A stretch of DNA of 33,683 nt from JAKPKF01 sp964536135 (lineage in GTDB: Bacteria > Patescibacteriota > Dojkabacteria > SC72), in NCBI GenBank assembly GCA_964536135.1, contig CAZHVM010000011.1, positions 1 through 33,683 of the forward strand. The letters run 5' to 3'. The notes below the pieces were generated by a model that had not been told where the DNA came from, did not search any database, and saw only the letters and a list, made by a program, of their open reading frames with translations. A program made the translations under genes and the position numbers. Below are positions 15,967-23,791 of the stretch, piece by piece (within the stretch, counting starts at the first letter, position 1; the number at the start of each line of letters is the position of its first letter).

Positions 15967-16586
15967 TATATTTCTCCTTTCTGCTTAAGTTCAAGTAAAT
16001 CTACAAGAATATCTTGTATATCTCTTGGCCTCGGAACATTTAAAAATTCGATCTCGTTTTGAGCCCCTGCTGTTTGTATGTATACAGAACCTACATCAAA
16101 GATACTCCCTATAACACCCAATTGTTTATGCGTGATATCTTCTATTTTCTCCAACTGAGCTTCTGCCATAGAATGGTTCATGATACTTGTAAAATCCAAG
16201 TCAACTACTCTTTGATCTGTAATTATGTGTAATGTGTAAAACCATTTAACAAATGTACTTACCACTATCCCTAAAGACACAAGCAAGGAGGCAATCATCA
16301 AGGAAATTAACAAAGCTGTGCTTGAGAAAAAAAATGGTATTAATGATCCAAGGAGAAAAGGAAAAATGAAAACGAGGATGGCAAGAAAAAGATATGGTAC
16401 TGTAACAATCCAATGGGAACGAATAATTAAAACAACCTGTTCACCTTTTTCTTTTCCATGGAAGTTAAGTTCCTTTGGAAATGACATAAAGGAATGATCA
16501 TTGTTAAGAGAAATTGTATCTATAAAAGACTTCTTTAAATTTCTGAACTTTACTGGAATTTTATTTTTATCTTCTTTCATAGCCAT
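15966..16586 (-). CDS. Bacterial PH-domain membrane protein
   Basis: 206 aa with two adjoining membrane helices (about 55-80 and 85-110) and a C-terminal bacterial PH domain (bPH_2/DUF304), visible as WFYTLHIITDQRVVDLDFTS, the LEKIEDITHKQLGVIGSIFD strand-helix, and the terminal GSVYIQTAGAQNEIEFLNVP pattern. Such proteins are membrane-associated and of unclear function. The start could be either of two nearby ATGs (16586 or 16580). Its stop overlaps the next gene's GTG by 1 nt. Confidence 0.8.
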   Translation of the reverse strand: MAMKEDKNKIPVKFRNLKKSFIDTISLNNDHSFMSFPKELNFHGKEKGEQVVLIIRSHWIVTVPYLFLAILVFIFPFLLGSLIPFFFSSTALLISLMIASLLVSLGIVVSTFVKWFYTLHIITDQRVVDLDFTSIMNHSMAEAQLEKIEDITHKQLGVIGSIFDVGSVYIQTAGAQNEIEFLNVPRPRDIQDILVDLLELKQKGEI

Positions 16587-16630
16587 ATGTAGATAAAGAT
16601 AACATAGTATTAGCTATATAACAAGGTTAT

Positions 16631-18475
16631 TTATAGCTTTTTCTGTATGTCAACGTGTACAAATCCAGACTGAGGAATACTCAAATACCCAGGCGCGCGA
16701 AGATTGTAGGCAAGTTTAAAGTAGCTACCCGAAATAGTAATTGCTCTTCCATCTTCATTTATAAATTTAACAGATGTTGTATTTCCACTACTTCTTGACA
16801 CTTGCACGAGGATTACTTTGGTAAATTTCGAAGATGACTTGTTTCTCATTTCTGTGAAAGAATATGGGTTACCATCACTATGACACCTGTCATGTATTGG
16901 ATATATCCTAGAATCACTCGAACCACTACCACCTATATCAGTGAGGAGGGAAGCTGCATTTACAATGTCTGCCATCTCTTGCCCAGAGAGCCATGGATAT
17001 CTATAACAGCTATAACTATCAACCGTTGTACTTAATTTGTAATCTCTCCTGTACCAAGATCTGTAAATCCACGATACTCCCGATTTATTATCCCATGTAT
17101 TTGTAAAATCCTTTGTCCCACTACCACTGTATAAATCCCAACCGACTGTATTTACCCATCCTCCGTGTACCGCTGCAAATTGAGTCGAATAAGTTGCCCC
17201 TCCCTTTGTTAGTACAACTCCTTTCGTCGCAGTCACAGCATTTTTCCAAGCGGTCAGATTGTCACAATTTTTATATACTTGGTTACTTTCACTTGGGATT
17301 ATATAACCCTGTGTTTTTGCCTTATATATTGCATATGTTCTTGAGACAACAGCCTGTGCTTTTACTGCCTCTGCACTCCAGCTTGAAGGCATCTCATATA
17401 TCCTATTCATATATGTAGAAAAAGAAATTGTTTCGTCATATACCTTTGTTTTTCCAGAACAATCAACCCCTGTTCCCTTCACACGAATTTTGGATGGTTC
17501 AGTATACCCTGTTGTTATTGTTCCACTTGGATAGTAAGCCTTAAGAATCTGGGTATATGTTTGTCCTGCCTCTGCTCTCTCTCTGGCACCCCATTGACTC
17601 ATTCCATTTCTGTGAGTATACGCACCAATCGAAAATACACCGAAAGAACCAGCAGGTGCTTTACTTGTAAATGTAGCTAAACTTCCAAGATCACTCCCTC
17701 CGGCTGTAACCTGACTTGGATCAACAGATGTACCGCCCTGTCTTGCATAAAGTAATGTCTTTTGCAAATTTGACAATTGTGAAGTTAATTTATTAATTTG
17801 ACTACTTATACTTGTTTTTGAAACTATCTGTGCATTTAACTCTTTCTGTAATTTTGCCTTCTCTGCAGCTAACAAGTTATATGATTTATCCAAATCCCCC
17901 TTCTGTTGCTCTAATTCGGTCTTCTGTTTCTCCAATGTTTCCCTACTCTCTGCAAGAGATATGAATTCTCCATTAATTTTCTCAACCTCATCTTTTAGTA
18001 CTGTAATTGCCCTCTTCTTTACAAACAACCCCTCTACAAAACCATCCCAACTATCCCTTGAAAGAAAGAATTGAGACATCCTGTATCTGGATTGCATGTA
18101 CAAATCTGAAGAGAAAGAATCTATGGAGTCCTTCTTCTTCTCAAGTAATATTTGTTTCTCCTCTATCTCGGTAATCTTCTTGTTTAAATCTGCCTCTGTG
18201 CTATCTATGCTCTTCTTTAATTTGGTAATCTCGTCATTTATAAGGGTAATCTTCTGACTTAGCGAATAGTTACTTCCACTAATCTCTGCAATCCTTTTCT
18301 CTATGTCTGAGAGTATCCCCTTCTTTTTAGCTAACTCCTCGTTAGTTTGATTAATTTGATCTTCAAGATCCTCTATCTCATCCGAATACACGGGGAAATT
18401 AAAAAGGGTAACACAAAAAATTCCCAGAGAAATTACAAGAAAAAGCTGAATTATATTGTGGGGCTTTTTAGGCAT
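16631..18475 (-). CDS. Secreted coiled-coil protein with SpoIID/LytB domain
   Basis: 614 aa. A signal peptide (about 1-31, ending VYS before DEIEDLEDQ) leads to a long coiled coil (about 32-240) like the EnvC/PcsB amidase activators. A Ser/Gly-rich linker follows, then a SpoIID domain from about 280: GAYTHRNGMSQWGARERAEA, then YYPSGTI, WSAEAVKAQAVVSRTYAIYK and VVLTKGGATYSTQFAAVHGG. SpoIID is a lytic transglycosylase acting on peptidoglycan. Joining it to a PcsB-like coiled coil suggests regulated wall opening, either in division or to let the secretion machine through. It lies between dgkA and the PH-domain gene. A TATAAT box stands 6 nt before its ATG. Confidence 0.88.
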   Translation of the reverse strand: MPKKPHNIIQLFLVISLGIFCVTLFNFPVYSDEIEDLEDQINQTNEELAKKKGILSDIEKRIAEISGSNYSLSQKITLINDEITKLKKSIDSTEADLNKKITEIEEKQILLEKKKDSIDSFSSDLYMQSRYRMSQFFLSRDSWDGFVEGLFVKKRAITVLKDEVEKINGEFISLAESRETLEKQKTELEQQKGDLDKSYNLLAAEKAKLQKELNAQIVSKTSISSQINKLTSQLSNLQKTLLYARQGGTSVDPSQVTAGGSDLGSLATFTSKAPAGSFGVFSIGAYTHRNGMSQWGARERAEAGQTYTQILKAYYPSGTITTGYTEPSKIRVKGTGVDCSGKTKVYDETISFSTYMNRIYEMPSSWSAEAVKAQAVVSRTYAIYKAKTQGYIIPSESNQVYKNCDNLTAWKNAVTATKGVVLTKGGATYSTQFAAVHGGWVNTVGWDLYSGSGTKDFTNTWDNKSGVSWIYRSWYRRDYKLSTTVDSYSCYRYPWLSGQEMADIVNAASLLTDIGGSGSSDSRIYPIHDRCHSDGNPYSFTEMRNKSSSKFTKVILVQVSRSSGNTTSVKFINEDGRAITISGSYFKLAYNLRAPGYLSIPQSGFVHVDIQKKL

Positions 18476-18481
18476 ATTCCC

Positions 18482-18487
18482 ATTATA
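18482..18487 (-). promoter_or_regulatory. Extended -10 (TGGTATAAT) 6 nt before the SpoIID-like gene
   Basis: TGGTATAAT fits an extended -10. It ends 6 nt before the ATG at 18475 and overlaps the end of dgkA. This predicts a leaderless transcript for the cell-wall gene. Confidence 0.45.
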
Positions 18488-18875
18488 CCAGAATATTTTT
18501 TACAACTTCTATTACGTATGGGATAAAAACGATTAGGCCTGTAATGATTGATACTAAGGCACTAATTAACACTGCTCCAGCGCTTACATCCTTCGCATAT
18601 TTTATATTCACCTTAAAATCTTGCGATACTGTATCACAAAGAGCCTCTATTGCACTATTTAGTACCTCCGCAGTAAAGACCATTGAGATAACCAAGCTGA
18701 TAGCTATCCAATCTGTGTGAGATATTTTAAACAGAAATCCTGCAATAACAACCAGAATAGCGACAACAATATCTATTCTAAAATTTCTTTCGTTACGGAA
18801 GATTAGCTTTACACCATTTCTGGCATAGCCCTGACTTTTAAGAAAATCTGGCGATTTAAAATTCCCGTTTTTCAT
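18483..18875 (-). CDS. dgkA: Diacylglycerol/undecaprenol kinase (DgkA family)
   Basis: A small integral-membrane kinase. In Gram-positives this family recycles undecaprenol into the wall-lipid carrier. The 130-aa protein has three helices and the family core, with AEVLNSAIEALCDTV and IKYAKDVSAGAVLISALVS, including the catalytic Glu and metal-binding residues. Its ATG follows directly after the TAA of pilin-like gene 5 (TAAATG), so it is coupled to the pilin genes. Next to a SpoIID-like enzyme, an undecaprenol role seems more likely than a lipid-signalling one. Confidence 0.9.
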   Translation of the reverse strand: MKNGNFKSPDFLKSQGYARNGVKLIFRNERNFRIDIVVAILVVIAGFLFKISHTDWIAISLVISMVFTAEVLNSAIEALCDTVSQDFKVNIKYAKDVSAGAVLISALVSIITGLIVFIPYVIEVVKNILV

Positions 18876-19193
18876 TTAAGATATGAATTTGGTTATAACT
18901 TCAATAACTGCAACTGCAAGTAAAACGACAATCAAGCCAATAATTGCCCATGTAAGAGTATTCTGTGCAGTTTTAACCCTTGATGGATCCCCTGCAGCAG
19001 ACATCCACATATAGCCACCAATAATTATGAAGATTACACAAATTAAACCTGCGAAAGGAAATACATAATTAAACACATTATCTAAAACTCCAAACAATTC
19101 ATCTATTTCCTTTGGTGGTTCAACATCTTCTGCAAACACAGGATTTGCTATAAGGAGAAAGAAAAGAGATGGTAGATTTTTAAATATCTTCAT
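18876..19193 (-). CDS. Pilin-like protein 5 (T4SS pilin type, signal peptide)
   Basis: 105 aa. A signal peptide ends near residue 21 (PVFA before EDVEPP), followed by a short exposed segment, helix 1 (about 44-68), the conserved loop SAAGDPSRVKTAQNTL, and helix 2 (about 82-103). The two-helix layout with a GD-x-x-K/R loop matches VirB2/TrbC-like subunits and is shared with the four genes upstream. TAATG overlap (1 nt) with the preceding gene points to translational coupling. Confidence 0.75.
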   Translation of the reverse strand: MKIFKNLPSLFFLLIANPVFAEDVEPPKEIDELFGVLDNVFNYVFPFAGLICVIFIIIGGYMWMSAAGDPSRVKTAQNTLTWAIIGLIVVLLAVAVIEVITKFIS

Positions 19194-19468
19194 TATTTTA
19201 TTCCTAAAATTTCTTTAATTACAAATTCTATAATTGCAGGAGATAAGAATACAAGTACCAAACCAACAATTGAAAAAATTAATGATCTGGAAGCTTCTTT
19301 TACTTTCTTTTCATCACCAATGGAAAGTATGAATTTAAAGCCAGAAAATATAACAGAGATAATTGCTATAACTACAGCAAAAGAAATAACAAAATCTATA
19401 AGAGCATACAAAAAATCAGAAAGATTCTCGAAGCCCGTATTATTAAGGAAGCTCAAATCTATGAACAT
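19193..19468 (-). CDS. Pilin-like protein 4 (two-helix T4SS pilin type)
   Basis: 91 aa, without a cleavable signal peptide. Two helices (about 24-48 and 66-90) are joined by the loop SIGDEKKVKEASRSLIFSI, the same pattern as the neighbours but more basic. The start is ATG with a good AAAGGAG 7 nt upstream. The stop overlaps the ATG of pilin-like gene 5 by 1 nt. Confidence 0.7.
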   Translation of the reverse strand: MFIDLSFLNNTGFENLSDFLYALIDFVISFAVVIAIISVIFSGFKFILSIGDEKKVKEASRSLIFSIVGLVLVFLSPAIIEFVIKEILGIK

Positions 19469-19495
19469 GCAATTTCTCCTTTCGTAAATTAGCTA

Positions 19496-19852
19496 TTACT
19501 TAAGGACGTTCTTCAATACAAACTCTACCAGGATTACTGCGATAAAACAGATTACCAATCCAACGATTGCATAAGTAAGAGATTTTCCTGCTTTCTCAAC
19601 CTTAGCTTCGTCTCCTGCAGCTGTAATATACATATATCCGCTGAAAATCAAGATACCTACACATACCAAAGCTGCTAATCCGACAACAATATTTATAAGA
19701 TCACCAATCCATGAATCCAATGATTGAGTAACACCACCTGTACCTTTTAATTTATCAATCCAACTTGTAGCAGTCTGTGCATAGGTTGCAGATGCTAGAT
19801 ATAATCCAGAAAATACGGAAGAAGCGATTGCTAATACTTTTGGTGCTTTCAT
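19496..19852 (-). CDS. Pilin-like protein 3, best candidate major pilin
   Basis: 118 aa with a clear signal peptide (cleavage near residue 25, ATYA before QTATSW), a short exposed segment containing a Gly-Gly pair, helix 1 (about 53-75), loop TAAGDEAKVEKAGKSLTYAI and helix 2 (about 93-117). It is the only member of the five with a full sigma70-type promoter directly upstream (TTGCAA-17-TATAAT) and an AT-rich leader, so it may be made in larger amounts than the others. It is VirB2-like by architecture; I cannot prove filament assembly. Confidence 0.75.
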   Translation of the reverse strand: MKAPKVLAIASSVFSGLYLASATYAQTATSWIDKLKGTGGVTQSLDSWIGDLINIVVGLAALVCVGILIFSGYMYITAAGDEAKVEKAGKSLTYAIVGLVICFIAVILVEFVLKNVLK

Positions 19853-19886
19853 TTTTTAACTATTAAAATATTAATATATTAAGTTT

Positions 19887-19915
19887 ATTATATAGAAAGT
19901 TAATTTAACTTGCAA
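19887..19915 (-). promoter_or_regulatory. Promoter of pilin-like gene 3
   Basis: On the minus strand TTGCAA (19910-19915) and TATAAT (19887-19892) have an exact 17-bp spacer. The predicted leader is about 28 nt and very AT-rich. This gap of 69 nt is the only real break among the five pilin-like genes. Confidence 0.65.
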
Positions 19916-19921
19916 TACTTT

Positions 19922-20224
19922 CTATTTAACTACAGCCTTAAGAACAAACTCTACTAATAGCCTTGCCACAAAAACAATTATTAATCCAACAATAGTTCCG
20001 GACAATGTCTTACCAGCTTTATCTACCTTGTCAGGATCTCCAGATGAGGTTATGAACATATAACCTGCGACTATAATTAAGATAACAGCTACTAAGGCAG
20101 CAAATCCTGTAAAGAAGTTTATAGCATCTACAACCTTTGTTCCAACTAAGTCTTCGATATCCGAATCTGAGCCAAAAGTTGGCAAGAGTCCACTTACTAT
20201 GCTCGATATATCTATCTTATCCAT
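19922..20224 (-). CDS. Pilin-like protein 2 (two-helix T4SS pilin type)
   Basis: 100 aa. An acidic N-terminal segment (LPTFGSDSDIEDLVGTK) comes before helix 1 (about 35-56), loop SSGDPDKVDKAGKTLSGTI, and helix 2 (about 76-98, ending VEFVLKAVVK). It is most similar by eye to pilin-like protein 3 in the loop and last helix. The gene overlaps pilin-like gene 1 by 8 nt. Confidence 0.72.
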   Translation of the reverse strand: MDKIDISSIVSGLLPTFGSDSDIEDLVGTKVVDAINFFTGFAALVAVILIIVAGYMFITSSGDPDKVDKAGKTLSGTIVGLIIVFVARLLVEFVLKAVVK

Positions 20225-20567
20225 ATATACCTAACCCTAAGGTATTAGAAATTAATATTAATATTGCCACAGAGAGTAGCACTACTACAAAACCAATGAT
20301 TGCGTTTGTTATGATATCTTTCCCCTCTTTGATCTTATCTGGGTTTCCTTGACTAGAGGTAAGGAGATAGCCTGCATAAACAACAAGAAGAACCACACTT
20401 ATAACTCCCAGGGGAACCGCAATACTAACAATTGTTTTAACCAAGTCTTTCTCATCTGTAACCGCCCCCTCTTCTATTTTGTCTAGCTCATCGCCAAGAG
20501 AACTGCCTAAGCTCTCAGCATTTACTCTTTCAATCAAAAATATATTTAATGTGTCTAAAATCCTCAT
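20217..20567 (-). CDS. Pilin-like protein 1 (two-helix T4SS pilin type)
   Basis: 116 aa. A longer charged N-terminal segment (about 14-45) comes before helix 1 (about 46-69), loop SSQGNPDKIKEGKDIITNA, and helix 2 (about 88-112). It is the most divergent of the five: the loop aspartate is Asn and the C-terminus ends in Gly-rich residues instead of VxxxLK. It is the first gene of the pilin run, with TATAAT 7 nt before its ATG. Confidence 0.7.
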   Translation of the reverse strand: MRILDTLNIFLIERVNAESLGSSLGDELDKIEEGAVTDEKDLVKTIVSIAVPLGVISVVLLVVYAGYLLTSSQGNPDKIKEGKDIITNAIIGFVVVLLSVAILILISNTLGLGIYG

Positions 20568-20574
20568 AGTGCCA

Positions 20575-20580
20575 ATTATA
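20575..20580 (-). promoter_or_regulatory. -10-like TATAAT 7 nt before pilin-like gene 1
   Basis: ATGTAGTATAAT in the 23-nt gap after the helicase gene. Its distance of 7 nt from the ATG predicts a leaderless transcript for the pilin run. Confidence 0.45.
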
Positions 20581-20590
20581 CTACATTATA

Positions 20591-23500
20591 TTAAATTTCT
20601 GCGAATTCACAAACAGAATTGTAATCACAGAAATTACATCCAAATCCTGGCGTTGCTGTGAACTTCCTTTCTCGGATATTTTCAATCGCCTCCAGAAGCT
20701 TCTCTTTCGCTAAATCCTTCCTCTTCTGAGAAATATCTACCTCTATCTCTTCCATCGACTCCACAAAGATATATTTTGCTCCTACAACCTTCAACCCAAG
20801 CTTCTCTTGTGCAAATACCGCATACAATGGAAGTTGTAAATCCTTCTTAATATTTGCCTCACTCTTTACCTTTCCCGTTTTGTAATCCACGATACAAACC
20901 TCTCCATCATCCCCTGCTATATCTATCCTATCTATTTTTCCAGCAAATGTACTCTCACCAAAGTGTACAGAGAAAGATTCCTCTAGCCGGAAAGGTCTCT
21001 GGTCTAATGAATACATCTTTTTGTAATACTCTTCCAGTATCTTCTTCCCCTCCTCTTTCCTTTGTCGTTCCTGCTTAGTACTTTCGTAGCCTGTACTTAC
21101 CCAGTTTTTCTCGTAGTATTCTAGCAAATTCTTCAATGTAGGAGGAGTGTATACTCCATCTAACCCTTCTTTAGAATTCTTTAATGCTGTGTAAAGTTCT
21201 TTAAGTGTATTGTGAATTGTTGTTCCAAAAGATAGTGCTGAATTTGGCTTTTGTGGGACCCTGAGTACATACGAATATTCATATTTCCTTGGACAATCCT
21301 CATATACATGTAGCTGTGAGTAACTGAAGTTTTTAATTACATCCAATTTAATCTCCTTGGGAACAATTGACTCATATGTATCCAAATCCATACTTGCGAT
21401 TTTCACCCCCCCCTCTTTAATTAGACCAGCGAAGTCATCTCCGACATTCCTGTCTAGTATCTCGTTCAAAAATATGCTCGGTTTCTTGCTAGACTTCCCA
21501 TCCCCATAATACTTAGCAGCAGAAAGATATAGCTTGTCTTCTGCCCTAGTAGCACCAACATAGAAAAGCCTTCTTTCTTCTTGGAGATGGGAATTACTCT
21601 CGGAGAAATTCTCCCCCAACGTTTCTTTTATTAATTTCTCTGGGATTGGTATTGCATCTGACCTGTTCTGAGATGGGAATCTCTGAGAAACGAGATTAAC
21701 TAAAAATACTACTGGAAATTCCAGACCTTTTGAACCATGTACCGTAAGTATATTTATACCATTGAAATCTTCCAATTCTGACTGGTCTACCACTGGAGAT
21801 TCTCCAACCTCTATACAGTAGTTAAGATAATCAACATATTCATATATATTTGAATCTGGGTTATCTTTCTCATATTTTTTTACCAATTCAAAAAACTTTT
21901 GGATATTTGATACAGCAAATAGATTCTCTCCACTCTCCTCTTCTAAGAAAGAATCCAAGTATCCACTTACTTTTACATAATCGTACAAGATTTCAAGCAT
22001 TGATCTTCCATCCTTAATCCTTTTAAGAGAACTATTTATTATCTCAAGCAAGTTACTTATCCCAGCAATTGAATTAGCATCAAGCATTTTTAGAGCTAAA
22101 GGATTATTCACATCATCAAATTTTCCTTCCACTTCACCAATCTTTACATCCCAAAGTTTCTCTAATTCTTCAAAAAGTGTTAATTTCCCCTCTCTAGCCA
22201 ACCTATTTATCTCGATGTATTCCCTTACGGTTAAATTCCAGATATTCATTGAAAGTAACCTGTACATAGCGATTTCGTCTGAGTAATCTACTAAAATCCG
22301 TAGAAAGGCAACAATGTTTTGAATTTCTGGTCTAAAATACAGTCCCCTTGCTCCACCTAGCTTATATGGGACTCCCTTGTTTCGAAGCTCTTGTATAAAA
22401 GGTTCTGCATGAGAATTTGCTCTTACTAATATGGCAATATCACTAAATTTGAACTTATCTTTGTTTGAAAGCTCCAAAAATCCTGCTTGACCTTTTTCGT
22501 CAAAAAGCTGTGCTCCACTACCATCCCGAGTGTGTTCGTCATACCCTGTTAGCTTAAGAATTTCATCTACAACTCTTTCTGTCTCAGCATATTCGTCCTT
22601 TGCAGCAATTAAAGAAACAACCTCTTCCTGTGATTTAAAAGCTCCTCTTGCAACAAGCTTTTTGTCTATCTTTTCTGTTTCTTCTAGCCTATTTGGGTTG
22701 TTGTGTTTGATAAGAGTATATGAGGCATCAAGGATTTCTTGTCTTGATCTGTAATTGTCCGTTAGAACTATCTCCATTGATTCTGGGTATTTTCCCTTGA
22801 ACTGAAGAATGTTAGATATTGCAGCACCTCTAAATTTGTAGATCGCCTGATCGTCGTCGCCTACCACAGTTAATTTGTGCCGTTTGCCGTCCTTGAGAAT
22901 ATTGATAAGAACATTTTGGGTGTAGTTAGTATCTTGGAATTCATCTACAAGGATATATTTAAATTGTTTTCTGTATTTTTCTAAAACATCTGCCCTTTCC
23001 CTGAAGAGTTTGAGTGTTAGGATTATTAAATCTCCAAAGTCAATTTTGGAGTTTTCAATTTTAAGCTCCGAATATTTCTTGTACGTTTCAGAAAGTTCTT
23101 TGAATTTATCAAAGGTAGCTTTTTCTTCTGGGGTTTTCTTTGGAAGTGCTTTTGCATATTTAATATATTCCTCGTCTGAAACATCCTCGTCTTGTAACCT
23201 TGAGAAATGTTTAATTAAATCATTGAGAAATTTAGTAGGATTTCCTCTCGGTTTGAGAGTATCTAACGGAAGATCATAGAGAAATCTTCGAAGGAAGATA
23301 TATGACTGAGCACCACTCATTAAAGAGTAGTTACTATCTAGTCCAATATGGTATCCATCTTCTCTTAGCACTCGGTCACAAAAAGAGTGAAATGTTGATA
23401 TCCAGGGCTCATCATACCCATATTCCATTTCTACATCCACCCTCTCCTTCATCTCTTCAGAGGCTTTTTCTGTAAATGTTAGTGCAAGGATTTCAGAGGG

Positions 23501-23647
23501 TTTTGCCAAATCCTTTTTAACAATATTTATAATTCTCTGGGTAATTACCGCCGTTTTTCCTGTACCTGCTCCTGCAATTATGAGGAGATCTCCCTTGTCG
23601 TACTCTACCGCTTTCTTCTGGTTTTCGTTTAATCTAATTTGTGACAC
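20591..23647 (-). CDS. UvrD/PcrA-type helicase fused to a PD-(D/E)XK nuclease with Fe-S cluster
   Basis: A 1018-aa SF1A helicase-nuclease, probably for double-strand break processing in the manner of AddAB or AdnAB. The helicase part (about 1-720) has Walker A GAGTGKT (26-32), ALTFTEKASEEM, YILVDEFQDTNY, VVGDDDQAIYKFRGA, and NILTVHGSKGLEFPVVFLVN, then RRLFYVGATRAEDKLYLS. The C-terminal nuclease (about 780-1018) has GKIDRID and CIVDYKTGK, and four cysteines (YEDCPRKYEY, then CNFCDYNSVC) like the Fe-S cluster of AddB and Cas4. No AddB- or RecC-like partner is in the window. The start is GTG, overlapping by 1 nt the stop of a 42-aa membrane ORF (TAGTG). Confidence 0.93.
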   Translation of the reverse strand: MSQIRLNENQKKAVEYDKGDLLIIAGAGTGKTAVITQRIINIVKKDLAKPSEILALTFTEKASEEMKERVDVEMEYGYDEPWISTFHSFCDRVLREDGYHIGLDSNYSLMSGAQSYIFLRRFLYDLPLDTLKPRGNPTKFLNDLIKHFSRLQDEDVSDEEYIKYAKALPKKTPEEKATFDKFKELSETYKKYSELKIENSKIDFGDLIILTLKLFRERADVLEKYRKQFKYILVDEFQDTNYTQNVLINILKDGKRHKLTVVGDDDQAIYKFRGAAISNILQFKGKYPESMEIVLTDNYRSRQEILDASYTLIKHNNPNRLEETEKIDKKLVARGAFKSQEEVVSLIAAKDEYAETERVVDEILKLTGYDEHTRDGSGAQLFDEKGQAGFLELSNKDKFKFSDIAILVRANSHAEPFIQELRNKGVPYKLGGARGLYFRPEIQNIVAFLRILVDYSDEIAMYRLLSMNIWNLTVREYIEINRLAREGKLTLFEELEKLWDVKIGEVEGKFDDVNNPLALKMLDANSIAGISNLLEIINSSLKRIKDGRSMLEILYDYVKVSGYLDSFLEEESGENLFAVSNIQKFFELVKKYEKDNPDSNIYEYVDYLNYCIEVGESPVVDQSELEDFNGINILTVHGSKGLEFPVVFLVNLVSQRFPSQNRSDAIPIPEKLIKETLGENFSESNSHLQEERRLFYVGATRAEDKLYLSAAKYYGDGKSSKKPSIFLNEILDRNVGDDFAGLIKEGGVKIASMDLDTYESIVPKEIKLDVIKNFSYSQLHVYEDCPRKYEYSYVLRVPQKPNSALSFGTTIHNTLKELYTALKNSKEGLDGVYTPPTLKNLLEYYEKNWVSTGYESTKQERQRKEEGKKILEEYYKKMYSLDQRPFRLEESFSVHFGESTFAGKIDRIDIAGDDGEVCIVDYKTGKVKSEANIKKDLQLPLYAVFAQEKLGLKVVGAKYIFVESMEEIEVDISQKRKDLAKEKLLEAIENIRERKFTATPGFGCNFCDYNSVCEFAEI

Positions 23648-23775
23648 TATCTAAGTGGTAGAAGTAAGAAAACTATATAAAGAATTAATGCAAGAATTAT
23701 TCCCGAAAGAATAGCAAACAGTAATCTGCCACTTGGCAATTTGTTAAGTAATTTAGAGAAATTTAACTTGTTCAT
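23647..23775 (-). CDS. 42-aa single-helix membrane microprotein
   Basis: A short ORF in the gap between nfo and the helicase gene. It starts ATG (MNKLNFSKLLNKLPSG) and has one strongly hydrophobic helix (about 18-40, LLFAILSGIILALILYIVFL) ending LLPLR. Its TAG shares one base with the helicase's GTG start, so the two would be translationally coupled. A basic N-terminus before the helix fits an inner-membrane peptide with the N-terminus inside. There is no visible ribosome-binding site. Its function is unknown. Confidence 0.55.
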   Translation of the reverse strand: MNKLNFSKLLNKLPSGRLLFAILSGIILALILYIVFLLLPLR

Positions 23776-23791
23776 GTGTTTTTTAATTAAT

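Noticed and set aside
18876..20567. Five tandem similar genes as a repeat array or CRISPR-like array
   Set aside because: The similarity is at protein level (two helices and a loop motif); there are no regular direct DNA repeats with spacers.
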